A stretch of 64,000 nt of DNA from Pseudomonas paeninsulae (GCF_035621475.1 NZ_CP141799.1:1972501-2036500); one strand, 5' to 3'. Counted from the stretch's first letter, positions 10,850 through 19,019 are shown. The notes: generated from the letters alone by a model not told the origin. Translations and numbers: made by a program.

Positions 10850-12288
10850 CAGTGGGCTCCTTCAACCGAAAACTGCGCGGCGGCATGCAACTCGGCGGCC
10901 TGGGTATGGCGCACGGTCTGCCAGACGTTCCAGGCCATCACCAGCATGCCGCTGAAGAAGATCGCCCCGCCGATCAGGCGCACGACAAAGCCAGGGTGGC
11001 TGGCTTCCAGCGCTTCGACGAAGGAGTAGGTGAGGGTGCCGTCTTCGTTGACTGCACGCCACATCAGGCCCTGGGCGATGCCGTTGACCCACATCGAGGC
11101 GATATAGAGCACGGTGCCGATGGTAGCCAGCCAGAAATGCACGTTGATCAGGCCGATGCTGTGCATCTCATCGCGACCGAAGACCTTGGGGATCAGGTGA
11201 TAGAGCGAACCGATCGAGACCATAGCCACCCAGCCGAGAGCGCCGGCGTGAACGTGGCCGATGGTCCAATCGGTGTAGTGCGAGAGCGCGTTGACGGTCT
11301 TGATCGCCATCATCGGGCCTTCGAAGGTCGACATGCCGTAGAAGGCCAGCGACACCACCAGAAAGCGCAGGATCGGATCGGTGCGCAATTTATGCCAGGC
11401 GCCCGACAGGGTCATCATGCCGTTGATCATGCCGCCCCAGCTGGGTGCCAGCAGGATCAGCGACATCACCATACCCAGGCTCTGCGCCCAGTCTGGCAGT
11501 GCGGTGTAGTGCAGGTGGTGCGGGCCAGCCCAGATGTACACGGCAATCAGCGCCCAGAAGTGCACGATCGACAGGCGATAGGAGTACACCGGACGTTCGG
11601 CCTGCTTGGGCACGAAGTAATACATCATGCCGAGGAAACCGGCAGTCAGGAAAAAGCCCACTGCGTTATGCCCGTACCACCACTGGATCATCGCGTCGGT
11701 CGCCCCGGCATAGGCCGAGTAGGACTTGGTCAGGCTGACCGGAATCGCGATATTGTTGACCACGTGGAGAATCGCCACGGTGAGGATGAAACCGCCGAAG
11801 AACCAGTTGCCCACATAAATGTGGCTGACCTTGCGCTTCATGATCGTGCCGAAAAACACGATGGCATAACTGACCCAGACCACGGTGATCAGAATGTCGA
11901 TCGGCCATTCCAGTTCCGCGTATTCCTTGGAGCTGGTCCAGCCCATGGGCAGGCTGATGGCCGCCAACAGAATCACTGCCTGCCAACCCCAGAAGGTGAA
12001 GGCCGCCAGCTTGGGCGCGAACAGGGTAGCCTGGGAGGTGCGTTGCACCGCGTAGTAGCTGGTGGCAAACAGTGCGCAACCGCCGAAGGCGAAGATTACC
12101 GCGTTGGTGTGCAGCGGGCGCAGGCGACCGAAGCTGGTCCACGGCAGGTCGAAGTTGAGCGCGGGCCAGGCTAGTTGCGAGGCGATCAGCACGCCGACCG
12201 CCATCCCGACTATGCCCCACACCACTGTCATGATGGCGAACTGGCGAACCACCTTGTAGTTGTAGGCGGAACTGATTGTAGTGTTCAT
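10849..12288 (-). CDS. ccoN2: cbb3-type cytochrome c oxidase catalytic subunit I, copy 2
   Basis: A 479-residue heme-copper oxidase subunit with the same histidine motifs as copy 1 ([51 protein letters not shown]). The frame stays open to 12870, but the family start is the ATG at 12288 ([12 protein letters not shown]), aligned with ccoN1. First gene of ccoN2O2Q2P2. The perfect ANR box at 12419-12432 is 131 bases upstream, so oxygen limitation probably induces this operon. Confidence 0.97.
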   Translation of the reverse strand: MNTTISSAYNYKVVRQFAIMTVVWGIVGMAVGVLIASQLAWPALNFDLPWTSFGRLRPLHTNAVIFAFGGCALFATSYYAVQRTSQATLFAPKLAAFTFWGWQAVILLAAISLPMGWTSSKEYAELEWPIDILITVVWVSYAIVFFGTIMKRKVSHIYVGNWFFGGFILTVAILHVVNNIAIPVSLTKSYSAYAGATDAMIQWWYGHNAVGFFLTAGFLGMMYYFVPKQAERPVYSYRLSIVHFWALIAVYIWAGPHHLHYTALPDWAQSLGMVMSLILLAPSWGGMINGMMTLSGAWHKLRTDPILRFLVVSLAFYGMSTFEGPMMAIKTVNALSHYTDWTIGHVHAGALGWVAMVSIGSLYHLIPKVFGRDEMHSIGLINVHFWLATIGTVLYIASMWVNGIAQGLMWRAVNEDGTLTYSFVEALEASHPGFVVRLIGGAIFFSGMLVMAWNVWQTVRHTQAAELHAAAQFSVEGAH

Positions 12289-12393
12289 GTCTGGGCTTCC
12301 ATCCACGGTTATGGGTAGATCATTCAAAACACTTGGCCTCGCACGAGCAGTGAGTTGTGACGCGGGCCGAGGGACTTCTAAAGCGAGGCAAGC

Positions 12394-13074
12394 ATGAGCA
12401 AAGGGCAAAGTGCCGGTATTGACAGGGATCAATGCGCGCAGCCGGCGGGACAGGATGGGCTGCTGTGGAATCGGCCTGCCGCGGCGGCGCAAGCGACCCT
12501 GATCCTGGCCCACGGCGCCGGCGCGCCAATGGACAGCGAATTCATGACGCAGATGGCGAAACTGCTGGCCGTGCGCGGGGTTGCGGTGTTGCGCTTCGAG
12601 TTCGACTACATGGCCGCACGCCGCCTGGATGGCAAGAAACGCCCACCCAACCCGCAGGTCAAACTGCTGGAAAAGTGGCGTGGGGTGTATACCCAGGTGC
12701 GCCAACAAGTCGCAGGGCCGCTGGCCATCGGCGGCAAGTCCATGGGCGGACGCATGGCCAGCGTGCTCGCCGACGAACTGGGCGCCGACGCGCTGGTCTG
12801 CCTGGGTTATCCGTTCTATGCCGCTGGCAAGCCGGACAAACCCCGGGTTGCGCACCTGGCCGACCTGCACACCCCAACCCTGATCGTCCAGGGCGAACGC
12901 GATGCCCTGGGTGATCGGCAGACGGTGGCCGGTTACCGATTATCCAGCGCGATAACCCTGCACTGGCTGGCGAGCGGCGATCACGACCTCAAGCCGCTTA
13001 AGCGCTCAGGCTTCAGCCATGAACAGCATATGCAGGTTGCGGCAGATAGCGTGGCAGGCTTTCTATCGCGCTAG
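12394..13074 (+). CDS. alpha/beta-fold hydrolase (KANL3/Tex30-like)
   Basis: A 226-residue small alpha/beta hydrolase. [16 protein letters not shown] (about residues 36-51) forms the oxyanion region, [11 protein letters not shown] (about 117-127) contains the nucleophile serine in a G-x-S-x-G-like elbow, [11 protein letters not shown] (about 170-180) supplies the acid, and SGDHDLKP (near 197) the histidine. The substrate is unknown. It is divergent from ccoN2. The first 13 codons overlap the ANR box, so the annotated start is uncertain; the conserved fold begins near residue 20 and no better ATG precedes it. Confidence 0.8.
   Translation: MSKGQSAGIDRDQCAQPAGQDGLLWNRPAAAAQATLILAHGAGAPMDSEFMTQMAKLLAVRGVAVLRFEFDYMAARRLDGKKRPPNPQVKLLEKWRGVYTQVRQQVAGPLAIGGKSMGGRMASVLADELGADALVCLGYPFYAAGKPDKPRVAHLADLHTPTLIVQGERDALGDRQTVAGYRLSSAITLHWLASGDHDLKPLKRSGFSHEQHMQVAADSVAGFLSR
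12419..12432 (-). promoter_or_regulatory. ANR/FNR box for ccoN2
   Basis: TTGACAGGGATCAA matches TTGAY-N4-RTCAA without a mismatch. It lies 131 bases upstream of the ccoN2 ATG, compatible with a promoter about 40 bases downstream of the box and a leader near 90 bases. It overlaps the first codons of the divergent hydrolase gene. Confidence 0.75.
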
Positions 13075-13130
13075 GGGCGGCCCACAGGGCGAGCGAAACG
13101 AGTCGATCGGGCAGTTGATCGCGGAGTCTC

Positions 13131-13763
13131 TTATGGGCGACGCTCAAGCCTGGCGGCTTGCTGGATTGGATTGCCGGTCGGTTTTACGGCAGCGCTTGGT
13201 CGTACTACCAGCCACAGGGCAATGGCGATCAATACGCCGCCATACAGGTAGGCCCAGGACAGTGGTTCGTCGAGGAGCAGGGCCCCCCACAACACGCCGA
13301 ACGGCGGGATCAGAAAGGTGGTGGTCGACGCCTTGATCGGGCCGATATCAGCCAGCAGGCGGAAATACAGCACGTAAGCGAAGGCCGTGCAGATAAAGCC
13401 AAGCCCGGCCAGGGACAGCCACTCCTGCAGGCCGCCCCAGCTCGCCGGCGGTTGTACGATCAAGCTACCGGCGAACAGGGGCAGGAGGAACAGGCTGGCA
13501 CCGCAGAGGCTGCTGAACGCGGTGAGGCGATTGTCCAGGCCGCCCTGTTGACCGATCCAGCGCCGAGTCAGAAACCCGGCAAAACCGTAACAGGTAGTGG
13601 CGATCAGGCAGGCCGCGGCGCCGAGCAGCAGTTGCTGGTCGACCTCGACCGGGCCGGTCCGGGTCAGGACGGCGACGCCAAACAGACCAAGCGCCACTCC
13701 GGCAGCTTTGCTCAACGTCAGCGCCTCGGCGAAGAACAGCATGCCGATCAGGACACCCATCAT
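13131..13763 (-). pseudogene. EamA/DMT-family transporter, 3' part cut off by the integrative element
   Basis: This frame encodes about 210 residues equal to the second half of a ten-helix EamA transporter: helices from MMGVLIGMLFFAEALTL onward, then a full second EamA repeat ending VGPIKASTTTFLIPPFGVLWG...GVLIAIALWLVV. The missing first half is at 22079-22417 on the same strand. Joining the two at the shared TCGG restores ...SAIFNATTP-MMGVLIG..., a gene of about 316 codons. Family knowledge: EamA proteins export metabolites or drugs. The ATG at 13763 lies exactly at attL; a truncated half-transporter is unlikely to work. Confidence 0.88.
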
Positions 13764-13779
13764 CGGGATAGTATCGGCA
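13751..13779. other. attL of the serine-integrase element
   Basis: Host sequence (ACACCCATCA) meets element sequence at TCGG (13763-13766). On the element side, ATCGGCA at 13773-13779 is the exact complement of TGCCGAT at 22088-22094 beside attR. In the circular form these two arms sit symmetrically 7 bases either side of a GG dinucleotide. Confidence 0.85.
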
Positions 13780-13906
13780 AAGGTAAGATTGAAAATTAGC
13801 CGTAAAATGTGCCTGCATTACAGCTTGTCGGGGGTGTCTCTCGGACAGGCCAAATTTGAGAATATTTGCTGCTACTATGCGACCAGCTGATACGGAACCC
13901 GTCAAA

Positions 13907-14100
13907 ACACAATATGTTGTGTTTCTTGATAAACGGTAAAGTGTCAAGAAAACGCTGAAACTGCGGTGGATTGAAAAGTTACCCCAAGGTAACCCACAGG
14001 TTTATCCACAGGCTGGTGGGTGTCTTACTACTTGCGCCCCCCAGATTCCAAGGTATCATTGCCGTAATTGGTCTTAAGCGTGAACCACTACATGTAGTGT
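13907..14100. promoter_or_regulatory. nrd-like control region with two NrdR-box-like sites
   Basis: ACACAATATGTTGTGT (13907-13922) fits the NrdR box consensus (aCaCwAtATaTwGtgt) with one mismatch; CCACTACATGTAGTGT (14085-14100) is a second, weaker fit containing a 14-bp perfect palindrome. A GTTACC-4-GGTAAC repeat (13978-13993) and a DnaA box lie between. NrdR boxes normally mark ribonucleotide reductase promoters, but no such gene follows. Function here is inference. Confidence 0.5.
14002..14010 (+). promoter_or_regulatory. DnaA box
   Basis: TTATCCACA is a perfect consensus DnaA box. A single box does not make an origin; with the flanking NrdR-like sites it resembles the layout of an nrdA promoter. 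Confidence 0.5.
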
Positions 14101-14238
14101 TTTGCGCTCTCTAGATGAAACGCTGAGGTCAGTAGGCGTGGCAGGGGCGTAAGGATAGGCAGCGGTTGCTGCAACTATTTGATTTGGAAGGGGCAAGAGG
14201 GCTTGACTTTGAGTGAAGTGCCCGGATAGCATTTAAAC

Positions 14239-14258
14239 TGCTGTATTTTTATACAGCA
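14239..14258 (+). promoter_or_regulatory. LexA (SOS) box
   Basis: TGCTGTATTTTTATACAGCA contains the consensus CTGT-N8-ACAG and has 8-base perfect inverted arms. A plausible promoter (TTGACT at 14203-14208, 18 bases, TAGCAT at 14227-14232) lies immediately upstream, so bound LexA would cover the transcription start. The next rightward genes are the two small ORFs from 14499. Confidence 0.75.
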
Positions 14259-14498
14259 CAAACGCCCCTGCCACCTTTCGGTGGCTAGGGGTACACACGG
14301 CAACCAAAGGGCTAAGTTTTCGACGCCTACCCTGAGGCTGCTGCAAAACCCCGGTAAGGGCAATGCGGTGACGGAGTCTAGAGATTTGCGCACATCCTTT
14401 CAACTACATGTTGTAGGGGGCTTAAGCCTTCTTGGCAAGAGCTTGCGGAAAAGATTTCCTGCCAACTTCCCTTCATCGGGGCATCTGGGAGATCCGTT

Positions 14499-14651
14499 AT
14501 GGATACCAGTGACACCGGTGACACCCCTCCACCAGAGGGCTACGAGTACATTTATTGCCGTTTTCGTAAGTGCGGGAAACGCCTGCTGGATGCCCGTGCA
14601 TACGGTCTGAAAGCATGGCGTCTCTGTGTTCGCATTAAGAAGGGGGGCTGA
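14499..14651 (+). CDS. 50-residue basic protein, Com-like cysteine segment (unknown)
   Basis: ATG with a GGGAG site 8 bases upstream. The protein has an acidic threonine/proline-rich start, then the basic segment YIYCRFRKCGKRLL (Cys20 and Cys25) and a third cysteine at 43. The CGKRLL part resembles the first half of Com-type zinc-finger regulators of Mu-like phages, but the second CxxC pair is missing (LCVRIKKGG instead). It lies 240 bases after the LexA box and 3 bases before the next small ORF, so the two form an SOS-controlled pair. It could be a regulator, a toxin or a relic; I do not assign a function. Confidence 0.5.
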   Translation: MDTSDTGDTPPPEGYEYIYCRFRKCGKRLLDARAYGLKAWRLCVRIKKGG

Positions 14652-14654
14652 CGA

Positions 14655-14807
14655 ATGGTTATCCGTCGTCGTATCTGGCCTCGACTTCATGTTGTGACGT
14701 GCGTGCACGTCAATCCCTACATCCGCTTCCGCCTTGGGCGGTGGGAAAGCGTCTGTGAGCACTACCGTAGTATGCCTGGGCAGCTTGCCTTCGACTTCTA
14801 CAGCTAA
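14655..14807 (+). CDS. 50-residue phage-type small protein (unknown)
   Basis: ATG preceded by AAGGGGGG at about 9 bases, within the end of the previous ORF. The protein is strongly basic at the start (MVIRRRIWPRLH), with a central NPYIRFRLGRWESVCEHYR segment and a short acidic/aromatic end (LAFDFYS). No known domain is recognised. Tight spacing to the upstream 50-residue ORF and the shared LexA box suggest one SOS-induced transcript. Translation is not certain; the ribosome site and the compact arrangement are the support. Confidence 0.45.
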   Translation: MVIRRRIWPRLHVVTCVHVNPYIRFRLGRWESVCEHYRSMPGQLAFDFYS

Positions 14808-14863
14808 CGCAATACCGGGCAGGGATGCCCACCTTCACCATTTTCCGCTAGCACTTCCGGGAT

Positions 14864-15283
14864 CTATTTCGAGGTCTTGGGTGAAATGAATCCACTAAGG
14901 ACCCAGCCAATCAGCCAGCCAATCACGAGCAGGCCGAGACTTGCTGCAGCCCACGCTATAATTCCCCGCAGTACATGCCAGAGCTGCTTTGAGGGCAGTT
15001 CTTCAATCGAAAGCTTGTAGCGCTCTGTCGCCTTGGCTCGAAGCTGTTCAAGAGTCTTGGTAGATGATGGTGCTGGTGCGAACAAGCCTGACATGCGGTC
15101 AGCCCTGTCGCGTGCTAATTGTTCAGGGGTTAGTCGGCTCATTTCCATATCGTAGCGAGTCTGTAATTCTCCACTGTAGGTGTTCCCTGCGAGAATGTGG
15201 AAGAGTGCTACTACGCCAAGCAGTACGGATATGAATACCCACAACCGAAACCAGCCAGCCTTACTACAAATGTTGAAAGCCAT
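14864..15283 (-). CDS. two-helix membrane protein of unknown function
   Basis: A 139-residue protein with a helix near residues 13-33 (FRLWVFISVLLGVVALFHIL) and another near the C-terminus (IIAWAAASLGLLVIGWLIGW), enclosing about 70 hydrophilic residues with a charged, helical segment (LTPEQLARDRADRM). I chose the ATG at 15283, which has AGGAG about 11 bases upstream; the frame is open to 15439, but the extra 52 residues have no membrane or family signal. The gene converges on the two small ORFs. Such helix-loop-helix proteins are common in phages and islands; no function can be given. Confidence 0.6.
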   Translation of the reverse strand: MAFNICSKAGWFRLWVFISVLLGVVALFHILAGNTYSGELQTRYDMEMSRLTPEQLARDRADRMSGLFAPAPSSTKTLEQLRAKATERYKLSIEELPSKQLWHVLRGIIAWAAASLGLLVIGWLIGWVLSGFISPKTSK

Positions 15284-15565
15284 CTTCCAGGCTGCTCCTG
15301 TCTCATGAGTTGCTAGCATACCTGTATTTTCTGCGGGCTCTGGGTATCTGTGATTTGCCAGTGCATCTCGCAGTGCCAATTTGGAAGCAATTGAGGACCC
15401 ATCCAAAACCTTGCCCTGCCGCCGAGAAAGGAGGTGCACTTCAATATGAGCATGATTTTCTGGCTGGGAAATAAATAATTCTGGTGATTTTGCCTGACCC
15501 GCTTAGTCATGTGCGAGGGGGCAGAATGAGCCCCGCCAAAATCGATAAATAAGTAGGAGGTCTAT

Positions 15566-16171
15566 CTAGCAGGCAGTTTGCGTGATGCCCGTCTGGGCCA
15601 TTTCAGATTTGTTCCAGTGGCGTTTCACTGTTGCAATACCAATCCTGAGTGCTGATGCTGTTTCTGCTTGTGTCTTGTCCTGAGCCTTCAGGTGCTGCAC
15701 TGCTGCGGTGGTGTCAGTTGCTGCAGGACGCCCTAGCTTCTTACCTTCAGCCTTGGCACGCTTCAATCCTGCTTGTGTACGTTCGATCAGCAAGTCACGT
15801 TCAAACTCAGCTACAGCCCCCAGCACCTGCATGGTCATCTTGCCTGCTGCCGATGTTAGGTCAACTCCACCAAGGGCGAGGCAGTGAACACGAATGCCTG
15901 TAGCTGCCAGATGCTCAACAGTCTGACGGACATCCATGGCGTTACGACCAAGGCGGTCGAGCTTGGTAACGATCAGCACATCACCTGACTCCATGCGATC
16001 CAACAGCTTCTGGAATCCGGAGCGTTCTTTGGCGGCGATGCTGCCTGAAATGGTTTCCTCGACTACTCGGCTCGACTGCACATCGAAGCCAGCGGCTTTC
16101 ACTTCCTGTACTTGGTTTTCAGTGAACTGGGCAGAGGTGCTGACACGGCAGTATAGGAAGGTGCGGGACAT
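15566..16171 (-). CDS. small serine recombinase (resolvase/invertase type)
   Basis: A 201-residue serine recombinase. The N-terminal catalytic domain starts [15 protein letters not shown] with the nucleophile serine at residue 11, followed by [20 protein letters not shown], the [10 protein letters not shown] motif with its catalytic arginine, and the long E helix ([21 protein letters not shown]). The C-terminus is a helix-turn-helix ([19 protein letters not shown]). The ATG at 16171 has AAGGAG 9 bases upstream; the longer frame to 16228 has none. Size and layout match resolvases or invertases rather than integrases, so it may resolve multimers or invert DNA. It is divergent from the HNH gene. 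Confidence 0.9.
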   Translation of the reverse strand: MSRTFLYCRVSTSAQFTENQVQEVKAAGFDVQSSRVVEETISGSIAAKERSGFQKLLDRMESGDVLIVTKLDRLGRNAMDVRQTVEHLAATGIRVHCLALGGVDLTSAAGKMTMQVLGAVAEFERDLLIERTQAGLKRAKAEGKKLGRPAATDTTAAVQHLKAQDKTQAETASALRIGIATVKRHWNKSEMAQTGITQTAC

Positions 16172-16347
16172 GGCGGCTGACTCCTTGGGATCGCTTAACG
16201 TGGCATCAGTGTACCAAGGTATCAACAAATCTCAATGGCTATATATATGATCCCAAATACCGCTTGTCTGGAAGGTATCGTTTATCGGTCGATTGATGAT
16301 GCTCTGATATCCTCAGGTTCAGCCATGCAATCGGTAGGGAATTGGTA

Positions 16348-17313
16348 ATGGGTACTGCACCGGAAAATTTAAGACCTACCAGCAAATCGATGATTATGGA
16401 CTGCGTTCAAAACGCGGGTATTGATGTCCAGGCGTGGGGGATTAGGAAAAAAGACGGAAAGCCAGTGTCCCAACCTCAATCAAATGGTGGCTACTGCTAT
16501 GAATGGTCTTTCCGCAGCGGCGATGGACGCATATCGCTGTTGTGTGTTTGGTTCGAAGAAATGGATGTCGATAGCCAAGGACGTGTTTGTTTCGTTGGAA
16601 ACCTGAGGGCATATGGCGACACGCTGATCCGTCAGCTTGAAAAAGACCCAAAAAACAGAAGCCGTACGATCAAAGACCCACGCATCAATCGTGCACAGCA
16701 TTTCAGTTCAACCGTTGAGCTGGCTCACGTGAATGCGAGAGATGTTCGAGTGGTCATCGTCTCGGGGCCAGTCCGTGAAAAGGAAGATGAAGGATCAGAG
16801 CATGATCGAGCGATTGGGCGCCAGTTAGATGATCAAAAATGGTTCGTCGAGTCGTTTGATGATGACACTGGGGCGTTCGTATTGGTTCGCGGCAATCGCC
16901 ATCAAGTGAATGCCAGCCTCAGAACGACTGATATTGAAGAGATTCCCGTTGAGCCGGGTGTGGGCATGAGCAGTGATGCAGACGTTGTAGATCAGTTCGC
17001 TACTGATGAACGGCCTGATACATACACCTACAACGGCGTGCAACGGTATCGTGATCCTAGCGTTCGTCGGCGGGTATTGAAACGGTCAGGAGGTGTCTGT
17101 GAGCTAACGGAAGTCCCCGGCTTTCTGATGGCGAATGGAGGTGTTTATCTGGAAACCCATCACATCATTCCTCTTTCAGAGGGTGGCCCTGATACGGTGG
17201 AGAACGTCATAGCCTTAACTGCGGGTGCCCATCGCCAAGTCCATTTTGGCGTTGACCGGGATGAGTTGCGGGCACGCTGCTTGGAGATCGTTGCAAGTCG
17301 GATCGGTCGCTAG
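16348..17313 (+). CDS. HNH-type endonuclease, probable restriction or defence enzyme
   Basis: A 321-residue protein. The N-terminal 220 residues form a beta-rich domain of unknown type (YEWSFRSGDGRISLLCVWFEEMD, later WFVESFDDDTGAFVLVRG). The C-terminal 90 residues are an HNH nuclease: LETHHIIPLSEGGPDTVENVIAL with His271 and His272, then His295 and His299. The usual CxxC pairs that bind structural zinc are reduced to single C251 and none near 295 (LTAGAHRQVH instead of LCPNCHR). The ATG at 16348 follows AGGGA by 7 bases. Family knowledge: two-domain HNH proteins of this size often cut modified or foreign DNA; that role is inference. Confidence 0.75.
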   Translation: MGTAPENLRPTSKSMIMDCVQNAGIDVQAWGIRKKDGKPVSQPQSNGGYCYEWSFRSGDGRISLLCVWFEEMDVDSQGRVCFVGNLRAYGDTLIRQLEKDPKNRSRTIKDPRINRAQHFSSTVELAHVNARDVRVVIVSGPVREKEDEGSEHDRAIGRQLDDQKWFVESFDDDTGAFVLVRGNRHQVNASLRTTDIEEIPVEPGVGMSSDADVVDQFATDERPDTYTYNGVQRYRDPSVRRRVLKRSGGVCELTEVPGFLMANGGVYLETHHIIPLSEGGPDTVENVIALTAGAHRQVHFGVDRDELRARCLEIVASRIGR

Positions 17314-17773
17314 AATGAGCAATCGCAGAGTGCTACTGCATTGATAGTGATTATTGACTTGGCGTTGTGAGGTAGGGTGGCACGATGAAGGGTTGCTGAC
17401 CTTCCAGCAGGGCTGATTGCGATAACTCCAATCCGTCTGCAAGCACCTTGCCCGCCTCAAGACTAGGACTGGCTGCGATTGAAAAATTCAAAAAACGGTT
17501 TTGGTGGGTGAAAGCACCCTTTGCTTAGCACGCACCCTGAGTTTACTGAGGGCTGACCCTAATAGGATTGCCTGCAATTGATTATGCACTGAGTTAATCC
17601 ATGGTATATGTATGGTTATTCAGGGTAATCTAGACAGCCCTTGGTAAACGGAGTTTACGGCTGCACTCACCTTGCTAGATCAGCACGCACGAGAACGTAC
17701 GTTCTAAGCAGTACACCTTTAAGACTATTGCACTGGTTATTGTTAACATATTAAATAAACATACAATATACGA
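17314..17773. other. AT-rich noncoding region with scattered hairpins
   Basis: No supported ORF. Several short hairpins are visible, such as GGGTG-aaag-CACCC near 17505, GTAAAC-gga-GTTTAC near 17644 and AGAACG-TA-CGTTCT at 17692-17705. The motif ATTGCAC at 17727-17733 recurs in the structured units that follow, but this copy lacks their regular layout. Confidence 0.4.
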
Positions 17774-18109
17774 ATCCAGCTCCGTTGTTGCTCTTGATCT
17801 TGCTTATGGTGCGAAACCTAAAGCGGAGCTTTAAGCTGTATTCCCTCTCAAGCTACGCTTGAAGTCATTGCACCGAAAGCATGAGCTTTCAAGTAGATAC
17901 AGCTATGGCGTGACCGCCAGCATTCCTTGGGATGTACTCCAGTAATATAATGAAATTTATACACATCCAGCTCTTGCCTTTGATCTTGATCTTTTTGTTG
18001 GTGCAGAAACGAATACGGACGTATTCAGTAATATCTCCGTCAGCGGATGCTGACAGTTATTGCACGTCACCTTCGGTGGGGCAGATCAAGAGCAAGAGCG
18101 TAGATGTGT
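17774..18109 (+). ncRNA. two tandem copies of a structured RNA-like motif
   Basis: Unit A (from 17774) and unit B (17961-18109) share layout at a period of 191-192 bases: ATCCAGCTC, a TTGATCTTG-bearing arm, closing helix GGTGC/GCAC(C), GAAAC, hairpin 1, a TAT-YCC linker, hairpin 2, AGTYATT, then a third hairpin. GGTGC to GCAC is exactly 62 bases in both. Hairpin stems differ in sequence but keep pairing: TAAAGC/GCTTTA vs GAATAC/GTATTC, and TCAAGC/GCTTGA vs GTCAGC/GCTGAC. B is closed by a 7+8+8 bp outer stem (17961-17967 with 18103-18109; 17970-17977 with 18092-18099; 17984-17991 with 18084-18091). No ORF fits. Strand and function are not known; I recognise no named class. Confidence 0.55.
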
Positions 18110-18242
18110 GTTGATTTTACTATATATATTGGTGTGCTGATCCAGAATCGGGACGATACGACTATCGTCTTCGACAAGGGTTATACCACTCAGACGTCAA
18201 CGTCTGGGGTAATCATCGTATTGAGTGTGTAATTGCACTTGT

Positions 18243-18275
18243 GCACCTTTTATATATCTTCACGACAAAAGGTGC
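18243..18275 (-). terminator. hairpin after the 213-residue phage-type gene
   Basis: GCACCTTTT and AAAAGGTGC form a 9-bp stem directly beyond the stop codon at 18278. The A/T end of the stem can serve both strands; no long T-run follows. Confidence 0.45.
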
Positions 18276-18277
18276 GG

Positions 18278-18919
18278 TTACACACAAAGCTCATCAAACT
18301 CGGGGTCTTCAGGAAGCGGGGAGCGTTCATAACCTGCTGTTTGGGGCATGCGCTCCACCATACGCTCCACTGCTTGGCTCATGTGCTGACCTTGTACCAG
18401 CGGACCGCCTGGATAATCGCCGGTCAGTTGCTTCAGCATGTAGTCCTGTACGTGCCAAGGTGATGCACCGGGGCACTGGGCACACACCTCTGTTGTCAGT
18501 TCGGTGAGGCGGTCCATGAGAATCATAGTACCTTCGAGAATGGCTCGCTGAGTGGCTACTGCTGATTGCGGGTCCATCCAGTCTGGACGAATGAAAGCTT
18601 CTACAGGTAGCGACCTGCGAACCTTGCGTTCAATCGCCTCTGGAATTTGTTCGCCGGGAACAATGCCATAAGCGTTCTTGATGAGCTTGTAGAACTGGAG
18701 TCGAGCGATGCCCTCAGGACGTATTGCGAGCGGGGTTATCTCCTCCATCAGGAAATAGAGGGTGTCGTAGATCGCGATGGTGGATAGGTTCCGTTTGCAC
18801 CAGTCTACCGTTACGCCTTGCGTCGCAAGGTCTGTCGCAATGTCTTTGTAATTCCTTCCTTCGCTACGCATTTGTGCAGCTTGCAGGCGGGTTTCTTCTG
18901 TTACCTTGCTCTTTGCCAT
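18278..18919 (-). CDS. phage-type protein with N-terminal helix-turn-helix (unknown)
   Basis: A 213-residue hydrophilic, mostly helical protein. Residues 8-45 (TRLQAAQMRSEGRNYKDIATDL) resemble a helix-turn-helix like those in small terminase subunits or Trp-repressor-type proteins; the rest matches no family I recognise. The ATG at 18919 has AGGAG 7 bases upstream. It follows the gene at 19020-19724 on the same strand, with a 100-base gap holding a hairpin, so the two may be co-transcribed. A DNA-binding role in the element's control or packaging is possible but unproved. Confidence 0.6.
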   Translation of the reverse strand: MAKSKVTEETRLQAAQMRSEGRNYKDIATDLATQGVTVDWCKRNLSTIAIYDTLYFLMEEITPLAIRPEGIARLQFYKLIKNAYGIVPGEQIPEAIERKVRRSLPVEAFIRPDWMDPQSAVATQRAILEGTMILMDRLTELTTEVCAQCPGASPWHVQDYMLKQLTGDYPGGPLVQGQHMSQAVERMVERMPQTAGYERSPLPEDPEFDELCV

Positions 18920-18977
18920 GGTATTTCTCCTGTTTTCAAGTTCTTGTCATAGGCGTGTGCCTCGTTAGGTATGGTTG

Positions 18978-18997
18978 CCGCAGGCGTTGGCCTGCGG
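18978..18997 (-). terminator. hairpin between two phage-type genes
   Basis: CCGCAGG (18978-18984) pairs with CCTGCGG (18991-18997) around a 6-base loop, after the stop of the gene at 19020. No T-run, so termination strength is doubtful. Confidence 0.35.
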
Positions 18998-19019
18998 TTG
19001 TACTTGGGTGGGGCGTAAT

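Noticed and set aside
14400..14762. 120-codon minus-strand frame opposite the two small ORFs
   Set aside because: Composition and residues do not look like a protein, it lacks a ribosome site, and the plus-strand pair has good start signals and an SOS promoter.
17640..17740. Possible third and fourth copies of the structured unit (around 17.64-17.74 kb and 18.12-18.25 kb)
   Set aside because: They contain hairpins and an ATTGCAC, but not the 62-base spacing or the GGTGC partner, so I do not count them as copies.
17774..18109. Structured units considered as hammerhead or hairpin ribozymes, a group I intron or tRNA-like genes
   Set aside because: GAAAC recurs but the CTGATGA core of a hammerhead is missing; loop A/B residues of a hairpin ribozyme and the P/Q/R/S core of an intron are absent; no cloverleaf can be drawn.
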